From: JACVCJ01 sp052437175
GTDB taxonomy: Bacteria > Bacteroidota > Bacteroidia > CAIKAF01
Direction: 5' to 3'
Length of the DNA stretch: 64,000 nt
Assembly: GCA_052437175.1 (NCBI GenBank)
Contig: JBQVOK010000001.1
Span: forward strand, 434,001-498,000
The notes below the pieces were generated by a model that saw nothing but the letters and a program-made list of their open reading frames with translations, was not told where the DNA came from and ran no database searches. Made by a program: the position numbers and the translations under genes. Shown piece after piece: positions 46,721-55,102 of this stretch; position 1 is the stretch's first letter, and the number at the start of each line of letters is the position of its first letter.

Positions 46721-47125
46721 ATGAACTACTGGCTCGCCAAATCCGAACCCTTTAAATATTCCTGGGAAAAATTTACCAAAGACAAAACTACCTTCTGGGA
46801 CGGGGTGCGTAATTACCAGGCCCGTAACAACCTGCGCGCCATGGCCAAAGGCGACCTGGTGCTGTTTTACCACAGCAACGAGGGTAAAGAGATCGTAGGT
46901 ATAGCCCAGGTAGCCAAAGAAGCTTACCAGGACCCCAGCACGGACGATACCAACTGGGTAGCCGTTGACCTGAAAGTGTACAAAAAACTGAAAAAGCCCG
47001 TGACCCTGGAACAGATCAAGGCCGACGATATCCTGAAAAACATGGCATTGGTGCGCCAGGGCCGCCTGAGCGTGAGCCCGGTGACCCAGGACGAGTTTGA
47101 CAGAATTCTTTTGCTTGGTATGTAA
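46721..47125 (+). CDS. EVE-domain protein
   Basis: The 134-residue protein opens NYWLAKSEPFKYSWEKF and continues TFWDGVRNYQARNNLRAMAK with GDLVLFYHSNEGKEIVGIAQ. This is the standard EVE (PUA-like) fold with its aromatic cage, known to bind modified bases in DNA or RNA. It lies 5 nt after holA, so it is probably co-transcribed. Function in this organism is unknown; roles in recognising modified nucleic acids are inferred from the family. Confidence 0.92.
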   Translation: MNYWLAKSEPFKYSWEKFTKDKTTFWDGVRNYQARNNLRAMAKGDLVLFYHSNEGKEIVGIAQVAKEAYQDPSTDDTNWVAVDLKVYKKLKKPVTLEQIKADDILKNMALVRQGRLSVSPVTQDEFDRILLLGM

Positions 47126-47130
47126 AAAAT

Positions 47131-47144
47131 ACGCAAATTTGCGT
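47131..47144. promoter_or_regulatory. Perfect 14-bp palindrome ACGCAAATTTGCGT before the lipid hydroxylase gene
   Basis: The palindrome lies 5 nt after the EVE stop and 11 nt before the hydroxylase ATG at 47156. It contains CAAATTTG, similar to a -7 element. It could be an operator; no second copy was noticed in the window. Confidence 0.45.
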
Positions 47145-47155
47145 CACTGATTTGT

Positions 47156-47809
47156 ATGGAAAATAAGGACTCAAACACATATACAGAGTTTGTTCCGGAA
47201 AAAGACGGAACAGCTAAGCTGTTTAAGAGCAGATGGATGGATCTGCTTACCCGCACTTCACCCTGGATCATTATCCCGCTGGACCTGGTTATTATCGCTG
47301 CCTTGCTGTGGTTTGGCCATGCACAGGGTTATACCAACCTGGCCGACCAGTGGTGGTGGTTCCTGATCGGGGTATTTTCCTGGACACTGATGGAGTACGT
47401 AATGCACCGTTTTGCCTTCCATTTTGAATCCCGTAAGGAAAAAGTGCAGAAGGCCGTGTATACCATCCACCTGGTGCACCACCATTACCCCAACGACGAA
47501 GACCGTCTCTTTCAGCCGCCCCTGGTAAATATTATCCTGGCTGCGGTGTTCGTAGGCCTTTTCTTCCTCATCATGGGTAAACTTACCTTTGTATTTACAC
47601 CGGGGCTCATCCTGGGCTATGTGTTGTACAGCAGCACGCATTACAGCATTCATAAGATCAAGCCGCCGTTCAGGTTCCTGCAGCCGATCTGGCGTCACCA
47701 CACGCTGCATCACTACCGTTACCAGAACAAGGCTTTCGGTGTAAGCAGCCCGTTCTGGGACCTGATCTTCGGTACTATGCCTCCCAAAGAGATCAAAAAC
47801 GAAAAATAA
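47156..47809 (+). CDS. Fatty acid hydroxylase / sterol desaturase family membrane protein
   Basis: The 217-residue protein has four hydrophobic segments and the histidine clusters of the di-iron hydroxylase family: MHRFAFHFE, IHLVHHHYPNDEDRLFQPP, THYSIHKIKP and WRHHTLHHYRYQ. Members hydroxylate or desaturate fatty acids, sphingolipids or sterols in the membrane. The HHYPND pattern resembles fatty acid 2-hydroxylases, which would fit sphingolipid-containing Bacteroidota (inference). It is followed by an intrinsic terminator. Confidence 0.88.
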   Translation: MENKDSNTYTEFVPEKDGTAKLFKSRWMDLLTRTSPWIIIPLDLVIIAALLWFGHAQGYTNLADQWWWFLIGVFSWTLMEYVMHRFAFHFESRKEKVQKAVYTIHLVHHHYPNDEDRLFQPPLVNIILAAVFVGLFFLIMGKLTFVFTPGLILGYVLYSSTHYSIHKIKPPFRFLQPIWRHHTLHHYRYQNKAFGVSSPFWDLIFGTMPPKEIKNEK

Positions 47810-47814
47810 TATTC

Positions 47815-47842
47815 AGCCTCGCATACCGCGGGGCTTTTTTTT
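47815..47842 (+). terminator. Intrinsic terminator after the lipid hydroxylase gene
   Basis: Stem AGCCTCGC / GCGGGGCT (one G-U pair), loop ATACC, then a run of T. Confidence 0.8.
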
Positions 47843-47890
47843 GCCTGCTTATTCAGCGCACACCTGTTGAAAAACAAAAGGCTGCGGAAA

Positions 47891-47921
47891 TTGCATCTGA
47901 AGCGGCATTTGTTTATCATTG
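47891..47921 (+). promoter_or_regulatory. Promoter of the amino acid permease gene (TTG-N20-TATCATTG)
   Basis: TTG (47891-47893) and TATCATTG (47914-47921) are separated by 20 nt; the -7 element differs from TAnnTTTG at one position. The ATG follows 19 nt later. Confidence 0.5.
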
Positions 47922-47940
47922 CAGCACAGGCGATAACAAC

Positions 47941-49353
47941 ATGAGTAATTCCAAAGGATTAGTAAAAACATTCGGTTTCTTTTCCGCATTCCTGCTGGTG
48001 GTAGGGTCGATGATCGGCAGCGGTGTTTTCAAAAAATCGGCCCCGATGATGAACGAACTCGGCGACCCGCGCTGGGTACTGGCCGCATGGCTCATTGCCG
48101 GCCTCATTTCACTGCTGGGCGCACTTACCAATGCCGAAGTGGCCGGTCTTATTGCAGAACCAGGCGGGCAATATGCCTACTTTAAACGGATGTACGGCAA
48201 AACCTTCGCCTTTATTTACGGCTGGAGTATGATGAGTGTGGTGCAAACCGCCACGGCTGCCTCCGTAGCCTATGTCTTTGCCGAATCGCTCAATACCATA
48301 CATGCGCTGCCGCGTCTGCCCGAATCGCTCGAAGCCATCGAGATCGGCGTATTCACCCCTTTTGCCAACAGTGGCGTAAAAGGCGTTACCATACTGGTAC
48401 TGCTGGCTCTCACGGCCATTAATTACGTGGGGGTGAAATTCGGCGGACTGGTACTTAAAATATTTTCCACCTCGGTTATTTCCTGCATCGTACTCATTAT
48501 CCTGTTCAGCATTTTCCTGAGCGATGGCAGTATGGAAAACGCAGGTACCCCGGCTGCCGGATTCACGTATCCCAGCAAAACGGGCTTTTTCGGGGCCATG
48601 TTCGCCGCCATGATGAGCGCTTTCTGGGCTTACGAAGGCTGGAATACCGTGGGTTTCCTCGGGGGCGAGATCAAAAATCCCTACCGCAACATACCACGCG
48701 CACTCACTTTTGGTACCATGTTCGTTATTGTACTGTACCTGCTGGTGAACCTGGCCTATATGTATGTACTTCCGGCGCAGGATTTTATCAATATCCACCA
48801 GGCCGGCGATAAAATTGCGGCAGTGGAGGCCGTACGTTCTTTCCTGGGCTACGGCGGTATGATGTTCATCCTGATCCTGATCCTGATGAGTACTTTCAAC
48901 AGCACCAATACCACTATTATGGGCGCACCGCGTATCTATTACGCTATGGCCAACGACGGACTGTTCTTTAAAAAGATCGGCGAAACGCATCCCAAATACC
49001 ATACACCGGCCCGCGCGCTGCTGATACAGGGTATCTGGAGCAGTGTGCTGGTGCTGAGCGGCAGTTTTGACCAGCTAACGGATATGCTCATTTTTGCCGC
49101 GTTCATTTTCTACGGGGCCGGAGCCTTCGGGGTATTTGTACTGCGCCGCAAACTGCGCGAGGTGCCGCGCCCGTATAAAGTATTCGGCTACCCGTATATC
49201 CCTGCCATTTTTGTGGTGTTCTGCGCCATACTGGTGGTTATTTCCATCATGGAAAGGCCACGCGAAGCAGTTATCGGGCTTTCGCTGATCTTATCGGGTA
49301 TTCCCGTATACTTCTGGATGCGCTATAAGTACCCGCAGAAACACCGTTCCTAA
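47941..49353 (+). CDS. APC-superfamily amino acid permease
   Basis: The 470-residue protein has about twelve hydrophobic segments and the substrate-binding motif VGSMIGSGVFKKS in the first one, typical of APC amino acid transporters. AYEGWNTVGFLGGEIKNPYR in the middle matches the LAT/serine-threonine exchanger-like group. It sits in the cytoplasmic membrane; the transported amino acid cannot be told. Convergent with the esterase gene, with overlapping stops at 49350-49353. Confidence 0.9.
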   Translation: MSNSKGLVKTFGFFSAFLLVVGSMIGSGVFKKSAPMMNELGDPRWVLAAWLIAGLISLLGALTNAEVAGLIAEPGGQYAYFKRMYGKTFAFIYGWSMMSVVQTATAASVAYVFAESLNTIHALPRLPESLEAIEIGVFTPFANSGVKGVTILVLLALTAINYVGVKFGGLVLKIFSTSVISCIVLIILFSIFLSDGSMENAGTPAAGFTYPSKTGFFGAMFAAMMSAFWAYEGWNTVGFLGGEIKNPYRNIPRALTFGTMFVIVLYLLVNLAYMYVLPAQDFINIHQAGDKIAAVEAVRSFLGYGGMMFILILILMSTFNSTNTTIMGAPRIYYAMANDGLFFKKIGETHPKYHTPARALLIQGIWSSVLVLSGSFDQLTDMLIFAAFIFYGAGAFGVFVLRRKLREVPRPYKVFGYPYIPAIFVVFCAILVVISIMERPREAVIGLSLILSGIPVYFWMRYKYPQKHRS

Positions 49354-50225
49354 TTAAATAATCCCTGGTAAAAGGCCGTCATGGCCGGGGTAAATTTACT
49401 GTCGTCCGGGCTGCCGGCCATATCGTTCACTTTGCCGTGTGAGTAAGGGTTGGCGTCGATCAGGGTTATCGGCACATTCCGGTTCTGCAAGGCATCGCGG
49501 AAGTCCCCGGCCATCTGTACCCGGCCCTTATTTCCCCGTGTTACCAGGAAAAAAGGCTGAAAGGGGCCGCTGTCCTGCTGTATATGGTGCAGGGGCGATG
49601 CCTGTATCCAGTCCTGGGGATTATTGCCGAAAGCTTCTTTATAAAAATCCAGGTGCGGATCGGCATTCATTTTAGCATATACATCATAGCCTTCCGTATC
49701 GAGGCATACGGTGCCTTTAACGGCGTTCGGTGGCAGTCCGCGCGAAGTAAGGTAACTGAGGTCGCTGCCCAGCAGGGCCACCAGGTGTGCGCCTGCGGAA
49801 TGCCCCATGGTAGCAATACGGCTGCTGTCGCCCCCATAGGTGTATATGGTGCTGTACACGCGTGCCAGGGCATCGGCCACATCGTTGGAATGGTCGGGGA
49901 ATTGTACGGAATTATTGCTTTTGCTCAGGCGGTAGTTCACGCTCACCAGTATATACCCCTGCTCCCAGGCCCAGTTGAGCTTGGTAGTGAGGTTATTGCT
50001 CTTGTCGCCGATGGACCAGGCGCCGCCGTGTACCCAGAAAATGACCGGGCGCAGGGAATCGTCGCCGAAATAATAAATGTCCATGCTGAGCAGGTCGGGC
50101 TCGGTGCCGGGCAGGTTGTTGTACGCAACGGTAGCCTCCCGGTACTGGTGTGTGGGTTTATCGCGGCAGGAAAAGAGTGCGGCGCACAGCGCTGCGAGCA
50201 AAAGAGAGAATGCCTGGTTTTTCAT
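49350..50225 (-). CDS. Alpha/beta-hydrolase esterase lipoprotein (BD-FAE/carboxylesterase-like)
   Basis: The 291-residue protein has a lipoprotein signal (LLLAALCAALFSCRDK). It contains the oxyanion-hole motif VIFWVHGGAWSIGDKSN and a nucleophile elbow TMGHSAGAHLVALLG, plus a C-terminal acid and histidine (LIDANPYSHGKVND). This HGGAW/GHSAG combination is typical of carboxylesterases and feruloyl-type esterases. It probably acts on esters at the cell envelope. A TATCTTTA element at 50231-50238 (minus strand) may be the promoter. Confidence 0.87.
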   Translation of the reverse strand: MKNQAFSLLLAALCAALFSCRDKPTHQYREATVAYNNLPGTEPDLLSMDIYYFGDDSLRPVIFWVHGGAWSIGDKSNNLTTKLNWAWEQGYILVSVNYRLSKSNNSVQFPDHSNDVADALARVYSTIYTYGGDSSRIATMGHSAGAHLVALLGSDLSYLTSRGLPPNAVKGTVCLDTEGYDVYAKMNADPHLDFYKEAFGNNPQDWIQASPLHHIQQDSGPFQPFFLVTRGNKGRVQMAGDFRDALQNRNVPITLIDANPYSHGKVNDMAGSPDDSKFTPAMTAFYQGLFN

Positions 50226-50230
50226 ACGGT

Positions 50231-50238
50231 TAAAGATA
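50231..50238 (-). promoter_or_regulatory. -7-like element (TATCTTTA) of the esterase gene
   Basis: TATCTTTA on the minus strand differs from TAnnTTTG by one base and ends 5 nt before the ATG at 50225. Confidence 0.4.
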
Positions 50239-50290
50239 TACCGTAATTAGACACATCCTTTTACAAAAGGTTTAAAATGTGCAGGAAAGA

Positions 50291-50620
50291 TTATACTTTT
50301 TTCCCCGGGAAGCCCGTCTCGAAAAGATTTTCGATCTTTTTTACATTTTTCTTATTGATGCCGAAGGGATCCCAGAGCTGGAATGAAATTTTGCCTTCGC
50401 TGCGCAGGGTAACTTCTGTACTGTTCTCATTGCGGCTTTTGAGGGTTATAATGATGTTTTCCCCGGAGGTCATTGCATTGAGACTTTTTTCGAAACGGAA
50501 TACATCGGCCAGGGCGCCGGAGGGTGAAAAGCCTGAATAGATCAGGAATTCCTTATTCAAAAATGCCCGCACGGTGGCAATGGGTTCGTTGATCAGGATG
50601 GTTTTTTCAAATTTTACCAT
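50291..50620 (-). CDS. Small conserved-looking hypothetical protein
   Basis: The 109-residue protein (MVKFEKTILINEPIATVRAF) has alternating strands and one amphipathic helix. The pattern of a first strand then helix, then TLKSRNENSTEVTLRSEGKI and a final helix, resembles a short SRPBCC/START-like domain, but this is weak. No signal peptide. Family not recognised. The 113 bp upstream contains a terminator for the next gene and no clear promoter. Confidence 0.6.
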   Translation of the reverse strand: MVKFEKTILINEPIATVRAFLNKEFLIYSGFSPSGALADVFRFEKSLNAMTSGENIIITLKSRNENSTEVTLRSEGKISFQLWDPFGINKKNVKKIENLFETGFPGKKV

Positions 50621-50682
50621 GGTTCACAAAATTTTCAGCAAGGTAATTCCGGCGGACAGAAATAACAAACCCGGACACAAAA

Positions 50683-50711
50683 AAAGCCCCGGAATTTATT
50701 AACGGGGCTTT
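50683..50711. terminator. Intrinsic terminator of the HMG-CoA synthase gene
   Basis: Stem AAAGCCCCG / CGGGGCTTT with an 11-nt AT-rich loop; on the minus strand it is followed by a T-run, just past the HMG-CoA synthase stop. Confidence 0.85.
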
Positions 50712-50733
50712 ACAGTCATATAGCAGTGAACGA

Positions 50734-52155
50734 TCAGTTGTTGGCGTAGGTACGTGCGCCGATCGCCACGGGGTTTTCCTTTTCGATATGTTTCAGGCGG
50801 AAACCTGTACTGGAACGTACGGCCGCTATGGAACTTTCTTTCTTGTGCAGGGTTTCGTACATCTCGAAGCTGATGGGCGTGCGTTTGGCCAGGGTATCGT
50901 CCAGGCGCACCCGCAGAATTTGTGCGGCCCAGCCCTGCTGTACTTCGGCACTGAATACCTTGGATTTGGACCCGCTGCCGTAGGCGATAAAGCCCAGGGT
51001 TTTGCCGCTGAGCTCTTCCAGTTTGCAGGCTTTGGCATTCAGGAAGGAGAGGAGCGACATAAACACAGAGGCCGTGTACATATTGCCGATCTCCGATGAG
51101 GCCAGGCGTCCGTCTTCGATCTTTTCGTCTACAATGGATTTATATGTAGGTGTTTTGGCCGCTTTTTTTACAAATTCCTTCCAGTCCTCGCTGTCGGTAT
51201 CCGGCACCGGTACGCCGGTTTCGGAGGCCAGTATATCGCTTTTGCCGTTCTTTACATATTCTTCGGCAAACAGGTCGGCAAACATGCGCTTACCGTGAAA
51301 GGCATAGGGCAGGTGAAAAATAATGCCGGCCCAGTCGTCGAAAGGTACACCCGAAAGCCCGTTCTTCTGCATGTAGTGGCTGTAGGCTTCCTTCATACGG
51401 TCGGTATAGCACTGGTTCGAGAACTGTCCGTCGAACACGGGACTTTCCTTGGTAAAGTCCATATAACTTTCGGTAATGCCAAACAGCGCGGGATTGGCGC
51501 AATCGAACTGTATACCCAGTTCCGTGGCCAGGGTCGATTTGGAAATGCTGCGTTTGGGCTTGAAAAAGTCGTGCACGCTTTCCATACCTACGCCCCATTT
51601 ACTGCCAAAGGCCAGGATACGCGGCTGTGCCTTGATGAGAAAGGCCACGGCGCCGGCGCCCTGTGTATATTCGCCGGTAGAGCCCAGGTCGTACTTGGCT
51701 ACGTCCGAGGCGATCACTACGGCCATTTCGTCCGGGTTGAGGCGGATGTAGTCGATACAGTTCTGCAGCGCGTCTGTAGCACCGATGCAGGCAAAGGTCA
51801 TGTCCACCACGTCGCAGTGCTTAAAGGAACGCTTGCCCCAGCTGTCTTCGCCTTTTTCCTCGGCCATCTGTACGGCATAGGTGGCGGTAGGCTTGGCGGC
51901 ATCCAGGGCACTTTCGGTACCCAGGTATACCCGGCTCAGCTGCGAAGGATGAATGTTTTCTGAACGCAGGAGTGTATACAGGGCTTCCGCAGCCATGGTG
52001 GCGGTGTCTTCGCCGGACTCCGGCAGGGCCATTTTTTCGAGGCCCAGACCTAATTTAAGTTTGTCGGGATCAATGTTGCGTGCGCTTGCGAGAGATTCGA
52101 TCGGAAGATACACCGAAGGAACGTAGAAAGAAACTGCATCTATTCCAATTTTCAT
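50734..52155 (-). CDS. mvaS: Hydroxymethylglutaryl-CoA synthase
   Basis: The 473-residue protein has the HMG-CoA synthase catalytic set: Glu81 in GTESALDAAKP, Cys123 in VDMTFACIGATDALQN and the histidine of HLPYAFHGKRM. It condenses acetyl-CoA and acetoacetyl-CoA to HMG-CoA in the mevalonate route to isoprenoids, in the cytoplasm. No other mevalonate genes are nearby. The gene stands between divergent or terminated neighbours with its own terminator. The alternative, a polyketide beta-branching HMGS, is less likely from length and the absence of PKS genes. Confidence 0.92.
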   Translation of the reverse strand: MKIGIDAVSFYVPSVYLPIESLASARNIDPDKLKLGLGLEKMALPESGEDTATMAAEALYTLLRSENIHPSQLSRVYLGTESALDAAKPTATYAVQMAEEKGEDSWGKRSFKHCDVVDMTFACIGATDALQNCIDYIRLNPDEMAVVIASDVAKYDLGSTGEYTQGAGAVAFLIKAQPRILAFGSKWGVGMESVHDFFKPKRSISKSTLATELGIQFDCANPALFGITESYMDFTKESPVFDGQFSNQCYTDRMKEAYSHYMQKNGLSGVPFDDWAGIIFHLPYAFHGKRMFADLFAEEYVKNGKSDILASETGVPVPDTDSEDWKEFVKKAAKTPTYKSIVDEKIEDGRLASSEIGNMYTASVFMSLLSFLNAKACKLEELSGKTLGFIAYGSGSKSKVFSAEVQQGWAAQILRVRLDDTLAKRTPISFEMYETLHKKESSIAAVRSSTGFRLKHIEKENPVAIGARTYANN

Positions 52156-52204
52156 TTTTCATGCTTTTGGAACATAAGACGAAGCTGAGCGGGGAATGTT
52201 ACTT

Positions 52205-53464
52205 TTAACGTTTCAGGAACCTGCTAAATTGCTGTAGTTTATCCAGGTCTTTCCGCTGCGGGAAAAGGTCTGCAACGTGTATCCCGTAAAAGCGTTTCAG
52301 GTAAAAAACAGCTACGGCCAGTCCTGTAAAATAGGAGAGGGAATTGGCCCATGCGGCCCCGTAAATTCCCTGCCAGCCGATCAGGAACCAGCCGGCGATA
52401 CCGATGACAATGAGCCCGGCCAGGCTGCCGTACATGTTTACGTATGCCTTGTAATCGCCGGAGAAGAAGGAACTGAGCACATTGAGCCCGGCCAGGAACA
52501 CGATACCCGGACTGATGTGGAAAAAGACCGATTTGAGATTGCCGAATTCTTCGCCGAAGAGGAACGTGAACAGCTGGGCAGGCATCAGCAGCAGTCCGCC
52601 CAGGAAGATGAGGGTGCTTATGATGGCTATTTTGAAGGAAATGAGTGTTTTGTGCGTTTTTTCGGCCGCATCTTCCGATGCCGATACCCGGCTGAACAAT
52701 ACGGTGGCGATGCTCCGGCTCAGCAGCAGTACGCCCTCGGTGATCTGCATGGCCAGCGAGAAAACCCCCAGGGTGGACGTACCCAGCCAGCTGTTGATGA
52801 AGTAGTAACTGAGCCTGTAATTGAAGAACTGGAACAGGGTGCCCGTTTGCATGGCCAGGCTGTAACGCGCAGTTTCCATAGCTATGGAGAGGTAGCCCTG
52901 GTCGCTTTCGTAGGTCTTTTTCAGGTGCCGTGCGGCAATGAGAGCCGATACCAGGAAAGAAAAGGCCACCAGGCCCAGGTATACGTGCAGGTCGCGCCCA
53001 CCGCTGAAGATGTACAGGGCAAAGCCGCAGAACACGATCATTACCTGCAGCAGGGCCGAGGTATTGTGTGCTTTTACCTTTTCCACGCCCAGCAGGTAGC
53101 TCAGGTGCATGCCGTGTGCATTCTGGCATACACTGATGAGCATGGTGGCGTATACCAGGTTGGCGGGCAGCAGGTCGAAACCGGCCAGCAGGGGCGGAAT
53201 GATGAGTGCACAGATGAAGCCGGAGATATAGGCAGGCAGCAACAACTGCCACAGCGGTTTGCGCGAGGCATAATAGGTGAGCACCGGGCCCGACCATACG
53301 CCACTAACGATCAGGGAAATGCTTACGCCCATCACCACCAGGGCAATATCGCCCATGGCTTCGCGGCCCAGGTAACGCGACAGCAATACCGATGTACCCA
53401 GGGAGAAAAACGCCGTGATCACCTTGCTGATGAGCGTATTTCCTATGTTGCGTTTGAATGACAT
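52205..53464 (-). CDS. Polysaccharide flippase (Wzx/MATE-like)
   Basis: The 419-residue protein has about twelve hydrophobic segments and starts KRNIGNTLISKVITAFFSLG, then TSVLLSRYLGREAMGDIALV, typical of oligosaccharide flippases of the Wzx family. It would move undecaprenyl-linked glycans across the cytoplasmic membrane. It is the last gene of a minus-strand operon with a formyltransferase-like fusion and a glycosyltransferase, and starts 6 nt after the upstream stop. Confidence 0.87.
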   Translation of the reverse strand: MSFKRNIGNTLISKVITAFFSLGTSVLLSRYLGREAMGDIALVVMGVSISLIVSGVWSGPVLTYYASRKPLWQLLLPAYISGFICALIIPPLLAGFDLLPANLVYATMLISVCQNAHGMHLSYLLGVEKVKAHNTSALLQVMIVFCGFALYIFSGGRDLHVYLGLVAFSFLVSALIAARHLKKTYESDQGYLSIAMETARYSLAMQTGTLFQFFNYRLSYYFINSWLGTSTLGVFSLAMQITEGVLLLSRSIATVLFSRVSASEDAAEKTHKTLISFKIAIISTLIFLGGLLLMPAQLFTFLFGEEFGNLKSVFFHISPGIVFLAGLNVLSSFFSGDYKAYVNMYGSLAGLIVIGIAGWFLIGWQGIYGAAWANSLSYFTGLAVAVFYLKRFYGIHVADLFPQRKDLDKLQQFSRFLKR

Positions 53465-53470
53465 GCGGTT

Positions 53471-55102
53471 TTATCTGCGTATTAGAGCGGCCAAAGATAC
53501 AATATCCGAAGCGTGTTTTTTCAGGTCGGTAACGCTTTGCCCGGAATGACTGTTGAAGGTGTGCAGTCCGTCGTGAAAATTCGTATTTGCCGGGGCCTGC
53601 AGACAGAAGGCCGGTTTTTCTTCGTAATCCGTTCGGCTGAGCCGGGTAATTTCGAAGCCCAGCACCTGTTCGCCGTAGTAAAGATCGCTTTTCTGGGCCG
53701 GCCGGTACCATTTGCCGTTTTTTGAGAAAATGGCCCCTGCCATGCGGCTGCCGGAAGGGTCTGTCTTTACCGGACTGCCCGGATGCCGGGTATAGGGCCC
53801 GAAAGGATGGTCTGCAAACCAGAGATGTAGTTTTTCATTAGCCTCGCCGGGAAGTCCGGCAAAAATGTACCAGGTAGCTTCGTGTTCAAACAGCACGGCG
53901 TCGATCAGGGGTTCGGGGTGAATAAGCCGCGGAGCGCCGGCCGTCAGCTTCCCCATATCTACCGGGTACGCGTACCAGCCGCCCGAAGCGGCATTTTCCG
54001 GGGCCGTGTACAGGGTATCCTCCCATTCGAACAGGAAGGGAAAGGCAAAATGGGTGTCGTTCTTCAGCAGGACCTGTTGTTCCTTTATGTGGCCGTTCTC
54101 CAGCCTGAGCACATGGATATCGCCTTTTTTGCAGCGGTAATCGTAATGTTCGTAAAAGATAAGGTCTTTATAGATAAAAGGATCTGCGGCATATACTCCT
54201 TTGCCGTACAGGTGCAGGGGTTGCAGTTTTTTTAGTTCAAAACCGTTTTCGACCGTCTGCACCAGGGCAATATCCCATTTTTCGGCCCCGAAGTACTTGG
54301 AGCGGTAAAAACGAAGCCGTTCAATGCATATACGAAAGATAAAAGAAAGCATAGCCCCGTTCCGCGGAAAAGTGCGAATGGGCTTTACTTCCGAAGGTGT
54401 ATACGAAAATGGACCGCCGGAATGCAGGTACATGCTTACCCACTGGGCAGGCATATCCGCCGAAGCGTTCAGTATATGCTGCAGCTGATGTGTATACGAG
54501 TGCAGCACAGTGCGGTAACGGCGTTTCAGCAGTATTTCGCCGGCATCGAGCTTTTGGCCCAGGCGTTGCAGTACTACCGAAGTACGCCGCTCGCGCCGCA
54601 GTATTTCCCAGAAACCGGGCGGACCGCCGCGGAAATCCAATTCATCGCCGTGATGAAACGACAGTATGCCCAGGGGACACAGTGTTAAAATATCGCCTTT
54701 TAGTATATTGAAGCCAAAGCGTATCAGGAAATCGGGCCTGTGTGCACGAATGCTTTCCAGGTCAGCCTCCGTAAAGCGTTCGCCATACTTACCCACAGGC
54801 AGCGTTTCGGCCTCGATGAGCGGTAATGCCGTCAGGAAAGCGGGCAGTTCGTTTTTTAGCTCCTGTGCCGCTGTGCGGAAGAAAAAGCGTTTTAGTATAC
54901 GGAATAAAAAATTCCGGTAGGGATAGTTCCTTATCTTTTGTGTGAAGCCCTGTGGAGTGGTTCCCGGTTCTTTTTTTACGATACGTACAACGGCCCTGGC
55001 CTCGCCGCGTTTTTCCAGCTCGGCCAGGCAGTCCAGCTGCCATTGCTGCAGTCCGCCTGCATTCATAAGTATACCGTATGTAAGCGTACGGCCTGTATTC
55101 AT
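53471..55102 (-). CDS. Formyltransferase-like domain fused to a GIPC-transferase-type propeller domain
   Basis: The 543-residue protein has an N-terminal formyltransferase-like domain (about 1-240): FLIRFGFNILKGDILTLCPL, then GILSFHHGDELDFRGGPPGF and GQKLDAGEILLKR. In the catalytic Asn-His-Asp triad the usual Asn position reads Ser (S-F-H), so activity may be altered. Residues about 270-543 (AEKWDIALVQTV, GVYAADPFIYKD, WYIFAGLPGEANEKLHLWFA) resemble the five-bladed propeller domain associated with glucosamine inositolphosphorylceramide transferases. It sits between glycosyltransferase and flippase genes, so modification of a surface glycan is likely. Confidence 0.72.
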   Translation of the reverse strand: MNTGRTLTYGILMNAGGLQQWQLDCLAELEKRGEARAVVRIVKKEPGTTPQGFTQKIRNYPYRNFLFRILKRFFFRTAAQELKNELPAFLTALPLIEAETLPVGKYGERFTEADLESIRAHRPDFLIRFGFNILKGDILTLCPLGILSFHHGDELDFRGGPPGFWEILRRERRTSVVLQRLGQKLDAGEILLKRRYRTVLHSYTHQLQHILNASADMPAQWVSMYLHSGGPFSYTPSEVKPIRTFPRNGAMLSFIFRICIERLRFYRSKYFGAEKWDIALVQTVENGFELKKLQPLHLYGKGVYAADPFIYKDLIFYEHYDYRCKKGDIHVLRLENGHIKEQQVLLKNDTHFAFPFLFEWEDTLYTAPENAASGGWYAYPVDMGKLTAGAPRLIHPEPLIDAVLFEHEATWYIFAGLPGEANEKLHLWFADHPFGPYTRHPGSPVKTDPSGSRMAGAIFSKNGKWYRPAQKSDLYYGEQVLGFEITRLSRTDYEEKPAFCLQAPANTNFHDGLHTFNSHSGQSVTDLKKHASDIVSLAALIRR

